A DNA stretch of 64,000 bases from Peptoniphilus raoultii (GCF_900099555.1 NZ_FMWM01000002.1:1547629-1611628); one strand, 5' to 3'; positions 44,281 through 54,420 are shown, counted from the stretch's first letter. Notes: a model not told the origin generated them from the sequence alone. Numbers and translations are program-made.

Positions 44281-46049
44281 TCTCTCACCTCATATTCACT
44301 CATAAGATTTGTGTAGAATAAAGAAATTTTATTATTTAATTCTACAAACTTACTTAATTGGTCATTTCCTATATTGTATTTCATATTTATTACTTCGCTA
44401 TATAATTTGTCGTCCTTAATTTTTGAAATTGGTATATTTTCCTTTAGGGCTTCTTTGCCAAGTCTATATAAAAGGTCAATTGTCCTTAACATTTCAAACT
44501 GTTTATTTAAGGGTACAAAGGTATCAATGTCGTTAAAGGCATTTTGTTGCAAAAATCCTACTTTTATAACTCTTGCAATTTCAAGAATAAGCCTTGACGA
44601 ATCGGGTAGTACATCAGCCCCAACTAACATTACAATTTCATTGAGTTTCGCCTCTTCATGAAGGAGGTCTAAAAATTTGCTCCTAAGTTCTGGCAAATCT
44701 CCATCTAAATTCATATCATAATAATTTTTAAGCTGATTTATATATTGCGAATAGGAATTCATCCAGTTTATGGCTGGATAGTGTCTTGCATAGGCAAGGT
44801 CCTTGTCAAGGGCCAAAAATACATTTACAAATCTCTTTGTATTTTCTGTAACGGGTTCTGAAAAGTCGCCGCCTGCTGGAGATACTGCACCGATTAAGGT
44901 AACTGATCCTTCGTTTCCAGAAAGTGTATTTACATAGCCTGCTCTTTCATAAAATTCTGCAATTCTTGATGGCAAATAAGCTGGATAGCCTTCTTCTGCT
45001 GGCATTTCTTCAAGTCTTCCGGAAATTTCTCTTAATGCTTCTGCCCATCTTGATGTTGAATCGCCCATTAGGGCAACGTGAAAGCCTTGGTCCCTAAAAT
45101 ATTCTGCAATTGTAACTCCAGTATAAATACTTGCTTCACGGGCAGCAACTGGCATGTTTGATGTATTTGCAATTAAAATTGTCCTTGCCATTAGTGGTGC
45201 TCCCGTATTTGGGTCTATTAGTTTTGGGAAGTCCTCCAAAACTTCTGTCATTTCATTTCCACGTTCGCCGCAGCCGATGTAAACAATAATATCAGCATCG
45301 CAATATTTTGCAATTTGGTGCTGAGTCATTGTCTTTCCCGTTCCAAATCCTCCAGGTATGGCCGTTGTTCCGCCCTTGGCAATTGGAAAGAATACATCAA
45401 AAACTCTTTGGCCTGTCAGTAGTAATTTTTCAATTGGCAGCCTTTCATGGGCTGGTCTTTGTATTCTTACTGGCCAGTTTTGATAGGCTTTAACATCATG
45501 AAGACTTTTATTTTCATCTTGAACCTTTAATAAAACTTCTTCTATATTATAGGAGCCATCTTCAAGTCTTCCTGTTACTGTTCCATTTACTCCTATAGGA
45601 ATTAACAGTTTATGGGTTATGATTTCGGTTTCGGGAACTTCTGCAAAAATTTGTCCTTCCTTAACTTCATCTCCATTTTTAACTAAAAAATGAACCTTCC
45701 ATAACTTTTCTTCATCAAGAGAAATTAGACCTATACCTTCTGGCATAAAGTTGCCATAGGAATCTTTTATTCTTGTAAGAGGCCTTTCAATTCCGTCAAA
45801 AATATTTGATATAAGGCCGGGACCAAGTTTTACAGAAAGGGGTGCTCCCGTTGAAATAATTTCTCCTCCTGCCTTTAGGCCTTGAGTTTCTTCATAGACC
45901 TGAACAGTTCCAAGATCTCCTTCAAGGGAAACAACTTCTCCTATTAATTTTTGGTCGCCTACAACTACCATTTCACGTATTTTAAAATCTTTCATATTGG
46001 TGCCTGAAACAACGGGACCATCTATGGATTTAATATATCCTTTATTCAA
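44277..46049 (-). CDS. ntpA: V-type ATP synthase subunit A (catalytic)
   Basis: 590 residues, catalytic head subunit. P-loop [18 protein letters not shown] at about 228-245, [15 protein letters not shown], and the [14 protein letters not shown] signature. The nonhomologous insert typical of V-type A subunits is present between about 115 and 185. Overlaps ntpE and ntpB by four bases each, a tightly coupled set. Confidence 0.97.
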   Translation of the reverse strand: MNKGYIKSIDGPVVSGTNMKDFKIREMVVVGDQKLIGEVVSLEGDLGTVQVYEETQGLKAGGEIISTGAPLSVKLGPGLISNIFDGIERPLTRIKDSYGNFMPEGIGLISLDEEKLWKVHFLVKNGDEVKEGQIFAEVPETEIITHKLLIPIGVNGTVTGRLEDGSYNIEEVLLKVQDENKSLHDVKAYQNWPVRIQRPAHERLPIEKLLLTGQRVFDVFFPIAKGGTTAIPGGFGTGKTMTQHQIAKYCDADIIVYIGCGERGNEMTEVLEDFPKLIDPNTGAPLMARTILIANTSNMPVAAREASIYTGVTIAEYFRDQGFHVALMGDSTSRWAEALREISGRLEEMPAEEGYPAYLPSRIAEFYERAGYVNTLSGNEGSVTLIGAVSPAGGDFSEPVTENTKRFVNVFLALDKDLAYARHYPAINWMNSYSQYINQLKNYYDMNLDGDLPELRSKFLDLLHEEAKLNEIVMLVGADVLPDSSRLILEIARVIKVGFLQQNAFNDIDTFVPLNKQFEMLRTIDLLYRLGKEALKENIPISKIKDDKLYSEVINMKYNIGNDQLSKFVELNNKISLFYTNLMSEYEVRD

Positions 46050-46666
46050 TTATCCACCTCTTTTACACCAAAATGAAGCATTGAACCGATTTTGTAACGG
46101 CTGTCTTCAATTCTTTGTAGGAGGGTTAAGTTTATTTCATAGGTTTCATTTTCGTCTGAAATAATTAGACCTCCTATATGCTTATCATAAAGTTCTCTAA
46201 ATTCCGCCTTGATTTTGTGGGCCTTTAGCTTTTCAATAACTCTTTCCTTTAAAATATGGGAATCCTTTTTTCTCATATAGACAATGATATTTTCTTCCTT
46301 TACATCTTCAAGGGCCTTATCAAGGGTTGATAGGACAAATCTTGCATAGTTATCAGTTTGGGTATAGTCCTTTAATTTCAGCTTAACTTTTTCAAGAAGA
46401 CTATCCAAAAGTTTCTCACCTTGTCTTAACTCTGCAATACGGTTTTCTTCATGAGCTTTTGACAAAAGTTCATAGCCGTTTTTTGATGCAAGGGATGCTC
46501 TTCTATTAATGATTTCTTCTTTTTCAGCCTTTAGAGTCCTTTCCTTCTCCATTATCTTTCTATTATATAATTCTTTTTCTTCTTCTAATTTTTTTCTACA
46601 TTCTTCCTGTTTTTTAACAAAAACCATTTGATTGAAGATTGTAATTTTATTTTCAAGTAAAATCAT
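46046..46666 (-). CDS. ntpE: V-type ATP synthase subunit E (peripheral stalk)
   Basis: 206 residues: long N-terminal coiled coil (about 15-85, KKQEECRKKLEEEKELYNRK) and a C-terminal globular domain with IVYMRKKDSHILKERVIEKL and DKHIGGLIISDENETYEINL. Forms the peripheral stalk with the H/G-type subunit. Starts 11 bp after the F subunit gene. Confidence 0.9.
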   Translation of the reverse strand: MILLENKITIFNQMVFVKKQEECRKKLEEEKELYNRKIMEKERTLKAEKEEIINRRASLASKNGYELLSKAHEENRIAELRQGEKLLDSLLEKVKLKLKDYTQTDNYARFVLSTLDKALEDVKEENIIVYMRKKDSHILKERVIEKLKAHKIKAEFRELYDKHIGGLIISDENETYEINLTLLQRIEDSRYKIGSMLHFGVKEVDN

Positions 46667-46676
46667 ATTAACCTCA

Positions 46677-46982
46677 CTAGCTTATTTTTATTCCAATGGA
46701 ATTTCTAATATATTTGATAATAAAATCTTCTTCCAAATCATTTTTAAAGTCGGGGATTGTTACTATTAAGGGCATGCCTTCCTTTTTTACTTGCAAAACT
46801 TCTTTTGAAATTTCCCTTTGGGAACCGGCAGTTAAAATTATTATACCTATGTCCTTATCTTGGGAGGCCTTTAAAAATTGTTCCTTTAAAATATTTTTAT
46901 CCTTACAATAAATTCCCATTATCCCCGCCAGTCTTAAACCTGTAACTATATCTCTGCTATCGGTTAAAAGAAGGGATTTCAT
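46677..46982 (-). CDS. V-type ATP synthase subunit F (NtpG type)
   Basis: 101 residues, small Rossmann-like central-stalk subunit: ITGDSRD-type start (LLTDSRDIVTGLRLAGI), DKDIGIIILTAGSQREI. Ends with a C-terminal helix EEDFIIKYIRNSIGIKI. The ATG abuts the ntpK stop (shared base at 46982). Called F in archaeal naming, G in Enterococcus hirae naming. Confidence 0.9.
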   Translation of the reverse strand: MKSLLLTDSRDIVTGLRLAGIMGIYCKDKNILKEQFLKASQDKDIGIIILTAGSQREISKEVLQVKKEGMPLIVTIPDFKNDLEEDFIIKYIRNSIGIKIS

Positions 46983-47404
46983 TATAATCTACCTAAAATC
47001 ATTATTGAAATAATTAAGCCGTAAATAGCAATACCTTCTGCAAGGCCTAGATAAATCATTGTCTTACCTAGGATTGTTTCATCTTCAGAAATTGCTCCTA
47101 TGGCTGCTGCTCCTACTTGAGAAACTGCAAGTCCGGCACCAATTGATGCAAGACCTGTTGAAAGTCCAGCTGCTAAAAATCCAAGACCATTTCCGCCTTG
47201 AGGTGCATTTTCAGCTGCACTTGCCATTTGTGGCACAAGTGTAATTACACCAAATACAATAACGGGTATAAAGATTAATAAGTTCAGTCTTAAAAAAGCT
47301 CTCATAAATTTTTGAGATTTCTTTGTTTTTGAAAGCATAAAATATCCTGTGCTTCCAAAGATTGCTATTAGTGCTAAAATTGATAAAATCATAAGTTTTT
47401 CCAT
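46982..47404 (-). CDS. ntpK: V-type ATP synthase subunit K (membrane rotor)
   Basis: 140 residues from ATG 47404 behind AAGGAGGAAATT. Four predicted membrane segments: about 4-22, 38-57, 75-105, 115-138. Only the second pair is c-subunit-like (GAGLAVSQVGAAAIGAISED ... LGLAEGIAIYGLIISIMI) and carries the ion-binding Glu. A Gln in AVSQVG matches the extra ligand of sodium-type rings, so Na+ coupling is possible but not shown. The first hairpin is poorly conserved. Confidence 0.92.
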   Translation of the reverse strand: MEKLMILSILALIAIFGSTGYFMLSKTKKSQKFMRAFLRLNLLIFIPVIVFGVITLVPQMASAAENAPQGGNGLGFLAAGLSTGLASIGAGLAVSQVGAAAIGAISEDETILGKTMIYLGLAEGIAIYGLIISIMILGRL

Positions 47405-47435
47405 AATTTCCTCCTTATATTTCAAGTATCTAAGA

Positions 47436-49370
47436 TTAAGATTCTTTAAGATTTACATAGTCGGGGCGGAATTCATAGCCGTCTCCCTTGTAATATTTAC
47501 TAAACATTTCATAATATTCAAGTCTTAGGGATTGTATAAATACAATTAGACCTTCAAGGCATATTATTACTACATTTCCAAGAATTAATACTAAAAGATT
47601 TCCCGGGAATTTTCCAATCATTTCTGATAGAGTTTGGAAAGCTAGAAATAGTCCAACGTGGTTTATGGCAAAGGCCCCAACTCTTATAAAGGAAATAATC
47701 CCTGACATTGTTGAAAGTAGGGCTTCAATTAAGCCGAAAGCTCCTTCAATATAATAGTCACTTGCTGATTCCTTTGGTTTTTCTTTAGTAATGATTGCAA
47801 CAATAATTCTCTTTAAAATCATTAAAACTAATGCTAAAAGAATTAAGTCTAGACCAAGACGCATTGAAATTAGTGATTTTCCTCCCATTACTGATATTCC
47901 TATATTTATCATAGAGAAGAATATAACTACCCCTAAAAGACCTTCCTTGTCGAAAATTGCTTCAAATTTTTCATTTCTTAAAAGTCTATTAATTATTCCT
48001 AGGACATATGACACAAATAAGAGGCCTATACCAAAATAAATAGCAATAACAAGGGTTTTATTTATAGAGTTAAAGGGTTTAAACCAAAATCCTTCTATTA
48101 AATCTTCCTTTCCAAAAACTGAACCATATAAAAGTCCAAAAATCATGGAAGATATACCCATTCTCTTTAAAAGACCTCCAAAGGTTTTGTTAGTCTTTGA
48201 TAATATTATACCTCCAAGTAAAAATACAGCTCCCTGACCAAGATCTCCAAACATTGCCCCAAATAAAATCATATAAGTGATGGCAAAAAATGGTGTCGGG
48301 TCAATTTCATTATAATTTGGCGTTCCATACATATTTACAAGAGCTTCAAAGGGTTTCAGTAAAGAATTATTTTTAAGTTTTGTTGGCGGATTTACATCCT
48401 TTTCTGGTTCCAAAAAGGCTATAGAAACTCCGTCATAGGAAAATAATAGGTTCTTTAATCTTTCAACATCTGTTACTCCAACCCAAGCTGAAAGGTAAAA
48501 ATATTTTTTTGACCTTGATAGGAATTTTTTAACTTGTTCAATTTTTTCATAGACAAGCATGGAAGCAAGAGTTGTCATAAGTTCATCTCTTTTTTCTTTA
48601 TAGAGATAATTCTTATAGGCCTCTATGTCAAAAAGTTCCTTTTTAATATTTGTTTCTTCCTTTTTAAGGTTTAATAAAATATCTGTTGCAGTTCCCTTAG
48701 TTTTTATACTTAAATCTATATCTCTCCAATTTAAACTCTTTAAAACCCTGTCCATTTCCTGGCCCATATCGTTGGGATAGATGGCAAGGTAAATTTCATT
48801 ATTTTCTATAGTTGCTGTATGGAAAATCATGGCAATCATAGTGTCATAAGACCTTTTTAGCCTTAAACGACCATCCTTATCCAAAATTCCAAAACGTACT
48901 GTAAAATATTCCATATTGGAAATTTCTGAAAGGTCTAAATTTACATTTTTGAAAAGTTTATAGTTTTCTTCTATGCTTTCAATTGCCTTTAACTTTTCAT
49001 GAATATCATTTGACCTGTCAAGTTTTTCCTTTAAGATGGTGTAGATAGAATCAAAGTCAATGGAAAGGTCCACCTTTTCTAAAAATTCCTCATCTACTTC
49101 ATCAATTTGTAAAAACTGCATTATTTCTTTTGCTCTTTTTACATTTTCCTGATTTTTTAAATTTGTTTTAAAAGTTGTAATGTAATTAAGTTCTATGTTA
49201 CGTTCAAGATTTCTCTCATCTTCCAAGCTGAAAACAAAATTGTTTTTGTCAAGTTCACTTTGAGATGAAACAAATTTGCAGGTCTTGGATTTTAAAATAT
49301 CAAGAAGGATATTGTCAATTTCTCCAAGAGGTGCCATAACATTCATCATTCTCATTTGCTCAACGGCCAT
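47436..49370 (-). CDS. ntpI: V-type ATP synthase subunit I (a subunit)
   Basis: 644 residues. Residues 1 to about 345 are the cytoplasmic stalk-like half with heptad stretches; the C-terminal half holds seven to eight membrane segments. Signatures: FGAMFGDLGQGAVFLLGG (about 362-379) and FIRVGAFAINHVGLFLAF near 575, with the Arg that faces the rotor Glu. Follows ntpC by four bases. Confidence 0.95.
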   Translation of the reverse strand: MAVEQMRMMNVMAPLGEIDNILLDILKSKTCKFVSSQSELDKNNFVFSLEDERNLERNIELNYITTFKTNLKNQENVKRAKEIMQFLQIDEVDEEFLEKVDLSIDFDSIYTILKEKLDRSNDIHEKLKAIESIEENYKLFKNVNLDLSEISNMEYFTVRFGILDKDGRLRLKRSYDTMIAMIFHTATIENNEIYLAIYPNDMGQEMDRVLKSLNWRDIDLSIKTKGTATDILLNLKKEETNIKKELFDIEAYKNYLYKEKRDELMTTLASMLVYEKIEQVKKFLSRSKKYFYLSAWVGVTDVERLKNLLFSYDGVSIAFLEPEKDVNPPTKLKNNSLLKPFEALVNMYGTPNYNEIDPTPFFAITYMILFGAMFGDLGQGAVFLLGGIILSKTNKTFGGLLKRMGISSMIFGLLYGSVFGKEDLIEGFWFKPFNSINKTLVIAIYFGIGLLFVSYVLGIINRLLRNEKFEAIFDKEGLLGVVIFFSMINIGISVMGGKSLISMRLGLDLILLALVLMILKRIIVAIITKEKPKESASDYYIEGAFGLIEALLSTMSGIISFIRVGAFAINHVGLFLAFQTLSEMIGKFPGNLLVLILGNVVIICLEGLIVFIQSLRLEYYEMFSKYYKGDGYEFRPDYVNLKES

Positions 49371-49374
49371 AATT

Positions 49375-50370
49375 TCACTTCCTTAACTTAACAAGATATT
49401 TGGAAGTCTTTTCTATGCCAAGATTTAGCCTATGACTTTCCATAAATATCTTTAAATCTTTTATTTGATTTTCAAGGATGATTATAAAAGAAAGAAGATG
49501 ACCAAAACTGTCAAAGGTCTTTCTAAATTCACTCCTCGCAAAGTTATATACGAGCCTATTACCATGGGCAGAAAAATTTTCCACAGCCCCTTCTTCTGTA
49601 AAAAGATACCTGTAAGGCGTTTTCTCCAAGACTTCTAAAAAACTTCGATTATCTAAATAACACATCTCTTTTAGAAGATTAAAACTCAGGAACTTGCCTC
49701 CAAAGATTACAAAATTTAGAAGTTCTTCCGGCAGAAGCCTATAATTTACAGTCCCCCTATAAATCCATAAAATATTTAAAATATCTATTTGTCTTCCAAA
49801 TATATTGATAAATTCTCTTTGGTCTTCCTTTGAAAATTTTTTTACCGTTTCAATGATTCTATTGAAAAATAACTTGTCAAGGTTCATTTCCATATAAAAT
49901 AAAATATCATCTGACGGTTCGTCCTCATAGGTTGCTAGTGGCCTATAATATATAGTGTTTTTTAATTTTTCCACAAATCCCTTGATGGTCATGCCCTTTA
50001 AGCTAAAGGATTTATCCTGGTATTTAAAAATATAGTCCTCCTCTTCGCTTTCTCTTTTTAGAAATCTCAGGGCTTTTTTTATAGAATTTATTTCTTCCTG
50101 TCTTAAATATTCAGTAATAAATTCCCTATAGGGCCCTATAGTAAAGTTTTTAAGCTTATTTAGAGTAATAAATAGAGATTCACCAAGTTTTGCTTCTGAA
50201 TAACTAATATCATAGGTCAATTTATTTTTTTCAAAAAAAATGTGATTATTAAGGTAATCGATAACTTCCCTAAACGTGGAAGCTTCTTCTAACCTTTCAT
50301 AATCCTCGTCAAAAAAAAGTTTGGAAAATATGCCGTCAATTTTAGTGTTTAATGCTAAAAAATCACTCAT
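49375..50370 (-). CDS. ntpC: V-type ATP synthase subunit C
   Basis: 331 residues, the funnel-shaped adaptor between the central stalk and rotor ring (subunit d in eukaryotes). Helical, with a typical YLRQEEINSIKKALRFL and the middle REFINIFGRQIDILNILWIYRG. Start overlaps the end of the stalk-subunit gene at 50363. Confidence 0.9.
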   Translation of the reverse strand: MSDFLALNTKIDGIFSKLFFDEDYERLEEASTFREVIDYLNNHIFFEKNKLTYDISYSEAKLGESLFITLNKLKNFTIGPYREFITEYLRQEEINSIKKALRFLKRESEEEDYIFKYQDKSFSLKGMTIKGFVEKLKNTIYYRPLATYEDEPSDDILFYMEMNLDKLFFNRIIETVKKFSKEDQREFINIFGRQIDILNILWIYRGTVNYRLLPEELLNFVIFGGKFLSFNLLKEMCYLDNRSFLEVLEKTPYRYLFTEEGAVENFSAHGNRLVYNFARSEFRKTFDSFGHLLSFIIILENQIKDLKIFMESHRLNLGIEKTSKYLVKLRK

Positions 50371-50686
50371 AGTCTTCCTCGTTTAAAATAATTGAAATTG
50401 CCCTATCAATTAGAGTTTTTTCTTCCTTCAAATATTCACTTTCAACATTTGCAGCCTTTTCCTTATTTTCTAAAAGAATGGACTGTTCCTTTGCTTCAAA
50501 GGATTTTTTTATGGATTCAAACTTCGCTTGAGCTTCATTTTTTGCTTCTTCAAGACTTTTGTTTTCCATATCGACAAGCTTTTTTTGAAGATCTTCTCTA
50601 AGGGCTGTAATTTCATCTTCTGTATTTTGAACTAGCTGCCTAGTTTTATTGTCTATTGAAATTACGCTATTAATACTATCTTTCAA
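50363..50686 (-). CDS. V-type ATP synthase peripheral-stalk subunit (H/G type, NtpF-like)
   Basis: 107 residues, nearly all coiled coil (KTRQLVQNTEDEITALREDL ... EAKNEAQAKFESIKKSFEAK). Starts at TTG behind AAGGAG. First gene of the ATPase operon, the usual place of the small stalk subunit that pairs with E. No other domain. Confidence 0.85.
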   Translation of the reverse strand: MKDSINSVISIDNKTRQLVQNTEDEITALREDLQKKLVDMENKSLEEAKNEAQAKFESIKKSFEAKEQSILLENKEKAANVESEYLKEEKTLIDRAISIILNEEDYE

Positions 50687-50730
50687 TCTTTGCTCCTTTC
50701 TAAAAAAATATATTTTGAGCTGACAATTAA

Positions 50731-50758
50731 ATTATATGCTTTTTAAGCAAATAATCAA
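50731..50758 (-). promoter_or_regulatory. Likely promoter of the V-ATPase operon
   Basis: TTGATT (50753-50758) and TATAAT (50731-50736), 16-bp spacing; about 45 bp before the first gene, just after the EamA pseudogene. Confidence 0.65.
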
Positions 50759-50767
50759 GAAAATTAT

Positions 50768-51641
50768 TCATTTCAAATAATTAATTTTTTGACCCTTAAT
50801 GATATAAACCGCAGCACATAAAATAAAGAAAATTTCCACAAATCCCTTTAATGAAATTTTTTCTCCCATAAATAGCCGCTAATTAATGATACCATTGGTT
50901 CTGCTGTTGAAAGAATACCTGTTTCTTTCCCCAATAATAACTGCTGTTTGAAACATTAAAGTTGCCCCTAAGGTTAAAATAAAAGCATAAAAAAGTAAAA
51001 ACAAAAAATCCTTAAAAGATATGTCTATATAAATTGGACTTTTAAAAATAAGGGTATAGACAAAAATAACAAGAGATGCTGTAAGGCATATGTAAAATAA
51101 GCTCTTCTTCACATTCATATAGGAAATATTTGACCTTTCAACAATTATTGAATAAAATGCAAAGGTAAAGGCTGAAATAACAGCAAAAATAATGTCCCTT
51201 AAAGAAGATGAATTTGAAAAATCAAAGAGCATAAAAAGACCAAAGGCACATAAAATTAGGGCAATAGTTTCCCCTCTTGTGGGCCTATTTCTATAAATTA
51301 AGGATGATAAAATGAAAATTAATGCTGGATAGATAAAATGGATGGAAGTTGCTGAACCGCCTGTCAAATAATTGTAAGATGAAAAAAGAGTAAGGGAGGT
51401 CATTCCATAGGCAAAGCCTGCCAGAAAAAGATGAAAAAAATCTTCGAGGCTAACTTTCATATCGAGTTTTAAAAAAACTTTATTTATTATAAAAGATAGT
51501 AATAAGCCACAAAGACATCCTATAAAAGGATGAGGAAATGAAATCAAGGTCAATGGAAATGAAATACTTAGTCATAAGAGGTATAAAACCAAATATGCCT
51601 GCTGACATAATTGCAAAAATGTAACTACTTTTGTTTTTCAT
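50768..51641 (-). pseudogene. EamA-family transporter, broken by three frameshifts
   Basis: A DMT-type exporter of about 290 residues can be rebuilt only by changing frame three times. From ATG 51641 (AGGAGGGTCT before it) it reads MKNKSSYIFAIMSAGIFGFI to SSSFYR; the frame then shifts near 51518-51522 to CLCGLLLSFIINKV and goes on to GATLMFQTAVIIG; near 50926-50933 it shifts to KETGILSTAEPMVSLISGYL; near 50868-50876 it shifts again to GEKISLKGFVEIFFILCAAV and stops at 50768. A protein of 224 residues starting at 51553 could still be read but lacks both ends. Confidence 0.82.
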
Positions 51642-51704
51642 AGACCCTCCTAAAAATCTTAATTACTTCCCTCATTATACATTCTTTGAAGATAAATATC
51701 CAAT

Positions 51705-51736
51705 AAAAAAGCCTTAAAGCTTTTCAGCTTTAAGGC
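51705..51736 (-). terminator. Terminator after hpf
   Basis: Minus strand GCCTTAAAGCT-GAAA-AGCTTTAAGGC, perfect 11-bp stem with a GAAA tetraloop, followed by six T. Confidence 0.95.
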
Positions 51737-51749
51737 AAGTTTTTATATA

Positions 51750-52286
51750 TTATTTATTAACTTCTATTATTCCGTAATTACTATCCTTTCTCTTGTAAAC
51801 AACTTCTATCTTTTCACTTGCGGAATTTAGAAATATAAAGAAATTATGATTTAAAAGTTCCATCTGCATAATAGCTTCTTCTTCACTCATAGGCTTTACA
51901 GTAAATTCTTTTCTCCTTAAAATTTTGTCATCCTCCTTAACTTCTTCAGCAGGAGCAAATTTTTCAAAAGAATCAAATCTTATAGTTTCATTATTTTGAT
52001 ATCTTTTTTTAAGTCTAGTCTTATATTTTCTAATTTGTCTTTCTAAAATATCAAGGACCTTGTCAATAGATGTAAAGAAATCATCCGTTTCTTCTTCAGC
52101 TCTTAAAATTGTACCAGGTAAAAATACTGTTACCTCAACTTTTTGGCCTGACTTGGGTTGGGAAAATACCACTCTTGTTTCAATTTCTTCAGAAAAGTAT
52201 TTGTCCAATTTGGAGAATTTTTTTTCTGCTTGATTTTTTAAGCCTTCTTTTAATTCCATATTTTTTCCAACATAATTTAGTAACAT
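51750..52286 (-). CDS. hpf: Ribosome hibernation promoting factor, long form
   Basis: 178 residues from ATG 52286 (MLLNYVGKNMELKEGLKNQA), behind AGGAAGG; a GTG at 52295 overlaps that site. N-terminal S30AE domain (about 1-95) occupies the tRNA/mRNA channel; the C-terminal domain (about 120-178, RRKEFTVKPMSEEEAIMQME ... RKDSNYGIIEV) mediates 100S dimer formation. Long forms are the rule in Firmicutes. Confidence 0.95.
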   Translation of the reverse strand: MLLNYVGKNMELKEGLKNQAEKKFSKLDKYFSEEIETRVVFSQPKSGQKVEVTVFLPGTILRAEEETDDFFTSIDKVLDILERQIRKYKTRLKKRYQNNETIRFDSFEKFAPAEEVKEDDKILRRKEFTVKPMSEEEAIMQMELLNHNFFIFLNSASEKIEVVYKRKDSNYGIIEVNK

Positions 52287-52383
52287 ATAATACACCTTCC
52301 TAACTTTTATCTTTGTTATTTAATACCCATTATTTATTCTTTTAATACTTTATTTACTTGTAATATACTTTTTAATTTCTTCT

Positions 52384-52392
52384 TGATATAAT
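52384..52392 (+). promoter_or_regulatory. Extended -10 promoter before the 570-residue gene
   Basis: TGATATAAT (TGnTATAAT form) without a clear -35; about 42 bp upstream of the start codon. Confidence 0.55.
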
Positions 52393-52433
52393 GTATATGA
52401 TAAATAAAGCAATTTACTAATAAAGGGGAAAAG

Positions 52434-54146
52434 ATGAATTATTTTGATTCAATTTATTTTATTATTAATACAATACTTAATCAGTCAAAGGATAACTTTG
52501 CCCTTGAAGATTTGAATTTGGAAGATGACGATAATGAATATGCTGGTGCTATTAATGACCAATTCAGAAAAGATATAGCATCATGGATTTTATTTGACTC
52601 TGCTGAAGATCATAAAAAATCTGAAAGCTTTATTAGGACTATGTCATCTGAGCTCTTTGATAAAGAATTTGGCGACGATTTTTATATATGTTTATTTACT
52701 TCATATGCTTCCTTTTTTAAACTATTAAAAATTGAGGAAAACTATGCCTACGTAAGGGATTTAATTCTTGATAAGAACATAAAAATATTTAACAGCCAAA
52801 ATCTCATAAACAAAGAGGCAGATTATTATTTTATAAGAATTGGATCCTATAATGACGAAGATTTTCTAATGCATGTGTATAGTACCTATGATGAAGAATT
52901 TTCAAATTATTTTATGAATATTTTTTGGGGATTTTTACTGGATAATCATATAATTAAAAATAAAAAAGTAGTAAGTAAAGAATTTTTGAAGGAATATTTA
53001 TCTAATATTCTGCTTATGTATAGGTCTGTCGTAAATAATTATCTTTATGAAAAACAAGAAGAATATGAAAAAGACATGTTAGATGATTTTTATAAATCAG
53101 TATTTTCTAAGGATGATCTTAAATATTTTAATAAATTTAAAGGTAAACTTATGTCTACTGACAGATTTAAAGATTTTACAGATGAAAAAATTTCTTATTA
53201 TTTAAGTCTTCTCTTTACTTCCTATTTAGATAAAAATAATATTAATTTTTCATCTTACAACAAATTAAATTTTGAAAAAATCTATGAAAATATGGCAAAA
53301 AATGGTTACTTTGTTACCACTAATGAGCTAAATGATTCTCTCATACTTTTTAGCAATTATTATACTTTCTTAAAAACAGCCAAGAAAGTAGATCTATCTA
53401 AGCTTTTAAAATCTCTTGACAGGGCTATGAACAATATTTTTCTATATCAAAATCTTTTGTCAAGGTCCCTCAATGGCTTTTTTGTTGATGAAAGTCTTTT
53501 AAATATAATTATGGAAGAGGAAGAACCTGATTCTAAATTTTTAGCCGACTATGAAAATTTTCTTGATTATGGGCAGTTTTCTCACCTTTTCTTGGTGAAA
53601 AACGGTGAAATATCTCCTGCAATTGTAAAGGACATTGCAGAAGAACTACTTTTAAGGCCGACAAAGGATGTGAAAAATTTAAGACAGTATCATTTCCCGC
53701 AAATTTTAATTTTTATACAGTTTTCAAAATTAAAAAATATTCTTATCTATAATGATGATGAAGTATGGGGAACTAAGGAATACGAAATTTCTGAGGGCAT
53801 TGAAAAATATATGTCCCTTGATATACATGAAAAATATAGCCTATGGCTTTCAACACTTTTAAGGGCAGATTTTTATAAGGACATTTTGACAGAAGATAAG
53901 ATAAAAAAAATAAAGGACTTTTTAGTTGACCTCTTAATTGCTATTGACAAAAAAAATCTTCCTAAAGATTATAAAATCCCAAGGGAAATGGAACCCTATA
54001 TTGATATCCTTGTAGATTTAAACATAATCAAAATAAATTCATCAATAAAATTTACAAGTATTGGTAAAAAAATCTTTAAATATTACAATAAAATGGGGAC
54101 TGAAAAAAATTTAATAAGCATTGATTTTAGACAAAATAATATTTAA
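52434..54146 (+). CDS. Unknown protein, 570 residues
   Basis: No family recognised. ATG behind AAAGGGGAAAAG. The protein is acidic, rich in Asp, Glu, Phe, Tyr and Ile, soluble and helical. The extreme C-terminus (IDILVDLNIIKINSSIKFTS then IGKKIFKYYNK) has the look of a winged-helix 'TxxG' end. It is one of few plus-strand genes in the right half, with its own promoter and terminator, between hpf and rpsR. Base use is ordinary for the genome. Confidence 0.75.
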   Translation: MNYFDSIYFIINTILNQSKDNFALEDLNLEDDDNEYAGAINDQFRKDIASWILFDSAEDHKKSESFIRTMSSELFDKEFGDDFYICLFTSYASFFKLLKIEENYAYVRDLILDKNIKIFNSQNLINKEADYYFIRIGSYNDEDFLMHVYSTYDEEFSNYFMNIFWGFLLDNHIIKNKKVVSKEFLKEYLSNILLMYRSVVNNYLYEKQEEYEKDMLDDFYKSVFSKDDLKYFNKFKGKLMSTDRFKDFTDEKISYYLSLLFTSYLDKNNINFSSYNKLNFEKIYENMAKNGYFVTTNELNDSLILFSNYYTFLKTAKKVDLSKLLKSLDRAMNNIFLYQNLLSRSLNGFFVDESLLNIIMEEEEPDSKFLADYENFLDYGQFSHLFLVKNGEISPAIVKDIAEELLLRPTKDVKNLRQYHFPQILIFIQFSKLKNILIYNDDEVWGTKEYEISEGIEKYMSLDIHEKYSLWLSTLLRADFYKDILTEDKIKKIKDFLVDLLIAIDKKNLPKDYKIPREMEPYIDILVDLNIIKINSSIKFTSIGKKIFKYYNKMGTEKNLISIDFRQNNI

Positions 54147-54153
54147 ACATAGA

Positions 54154-54178
54154 AAAACCCCTGAAATTCAGGGGTTTT
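54154..54178. terminator. Bidirectional terminator between the 570-residue gene and rpsR
   Basis: Perfect arms AAAACCCCTGA / TCAGGGGTTTT around AAT (54154-54164 and 54168-54178). Works for both convergent transcripts. Core CCCTGA-AAT-TCAGGG as at 16076-16090. Confidence 0.92.
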
Positions 54179-54183
54179 GCTTT

Positions 54184-54408
54184 TTAGTCAGCACTATATG
54201 GAATTAGTGCGATTTGACGTGCTCTTTTAATAGCAACAGTCATTTCTCTTTGATGTTTTGCAGTAAGACCTGTAATTCTTCTAGGAAGAATTTTGCCTCT
54301 GTCAGAAATATAATTTCTTAGCATTTCAACATCTTTATAATCTATTTTTTTAGTCTTATCCTTTTCAAAAGGATCGACTTTTTTTCTTCTGCTAAATCTT
54401 CTTTGCAC
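54184..54408 (-). CDS. rpsR: 30S ribosomal protein S18
   Basis: Platform protein that binds with S6. 74 residues: basic head ([20 protein letters not shown]), then the signature [20 protein letters not shown] and [20 protein letters not shown]. Follows ssb by 12 bp in the standard rpsF-ssb-rpsR set. Confidence 0.97.
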   Translation of the reverse strand: MQRRFSRRKKVDPFEKDKTKKIDYKDVEMLRNYISDRGKILPRRITGLTAKHQREMTVAIKRARQIALIPYSAD

Positions 54409-54420
54409 TATTTATCCTCC

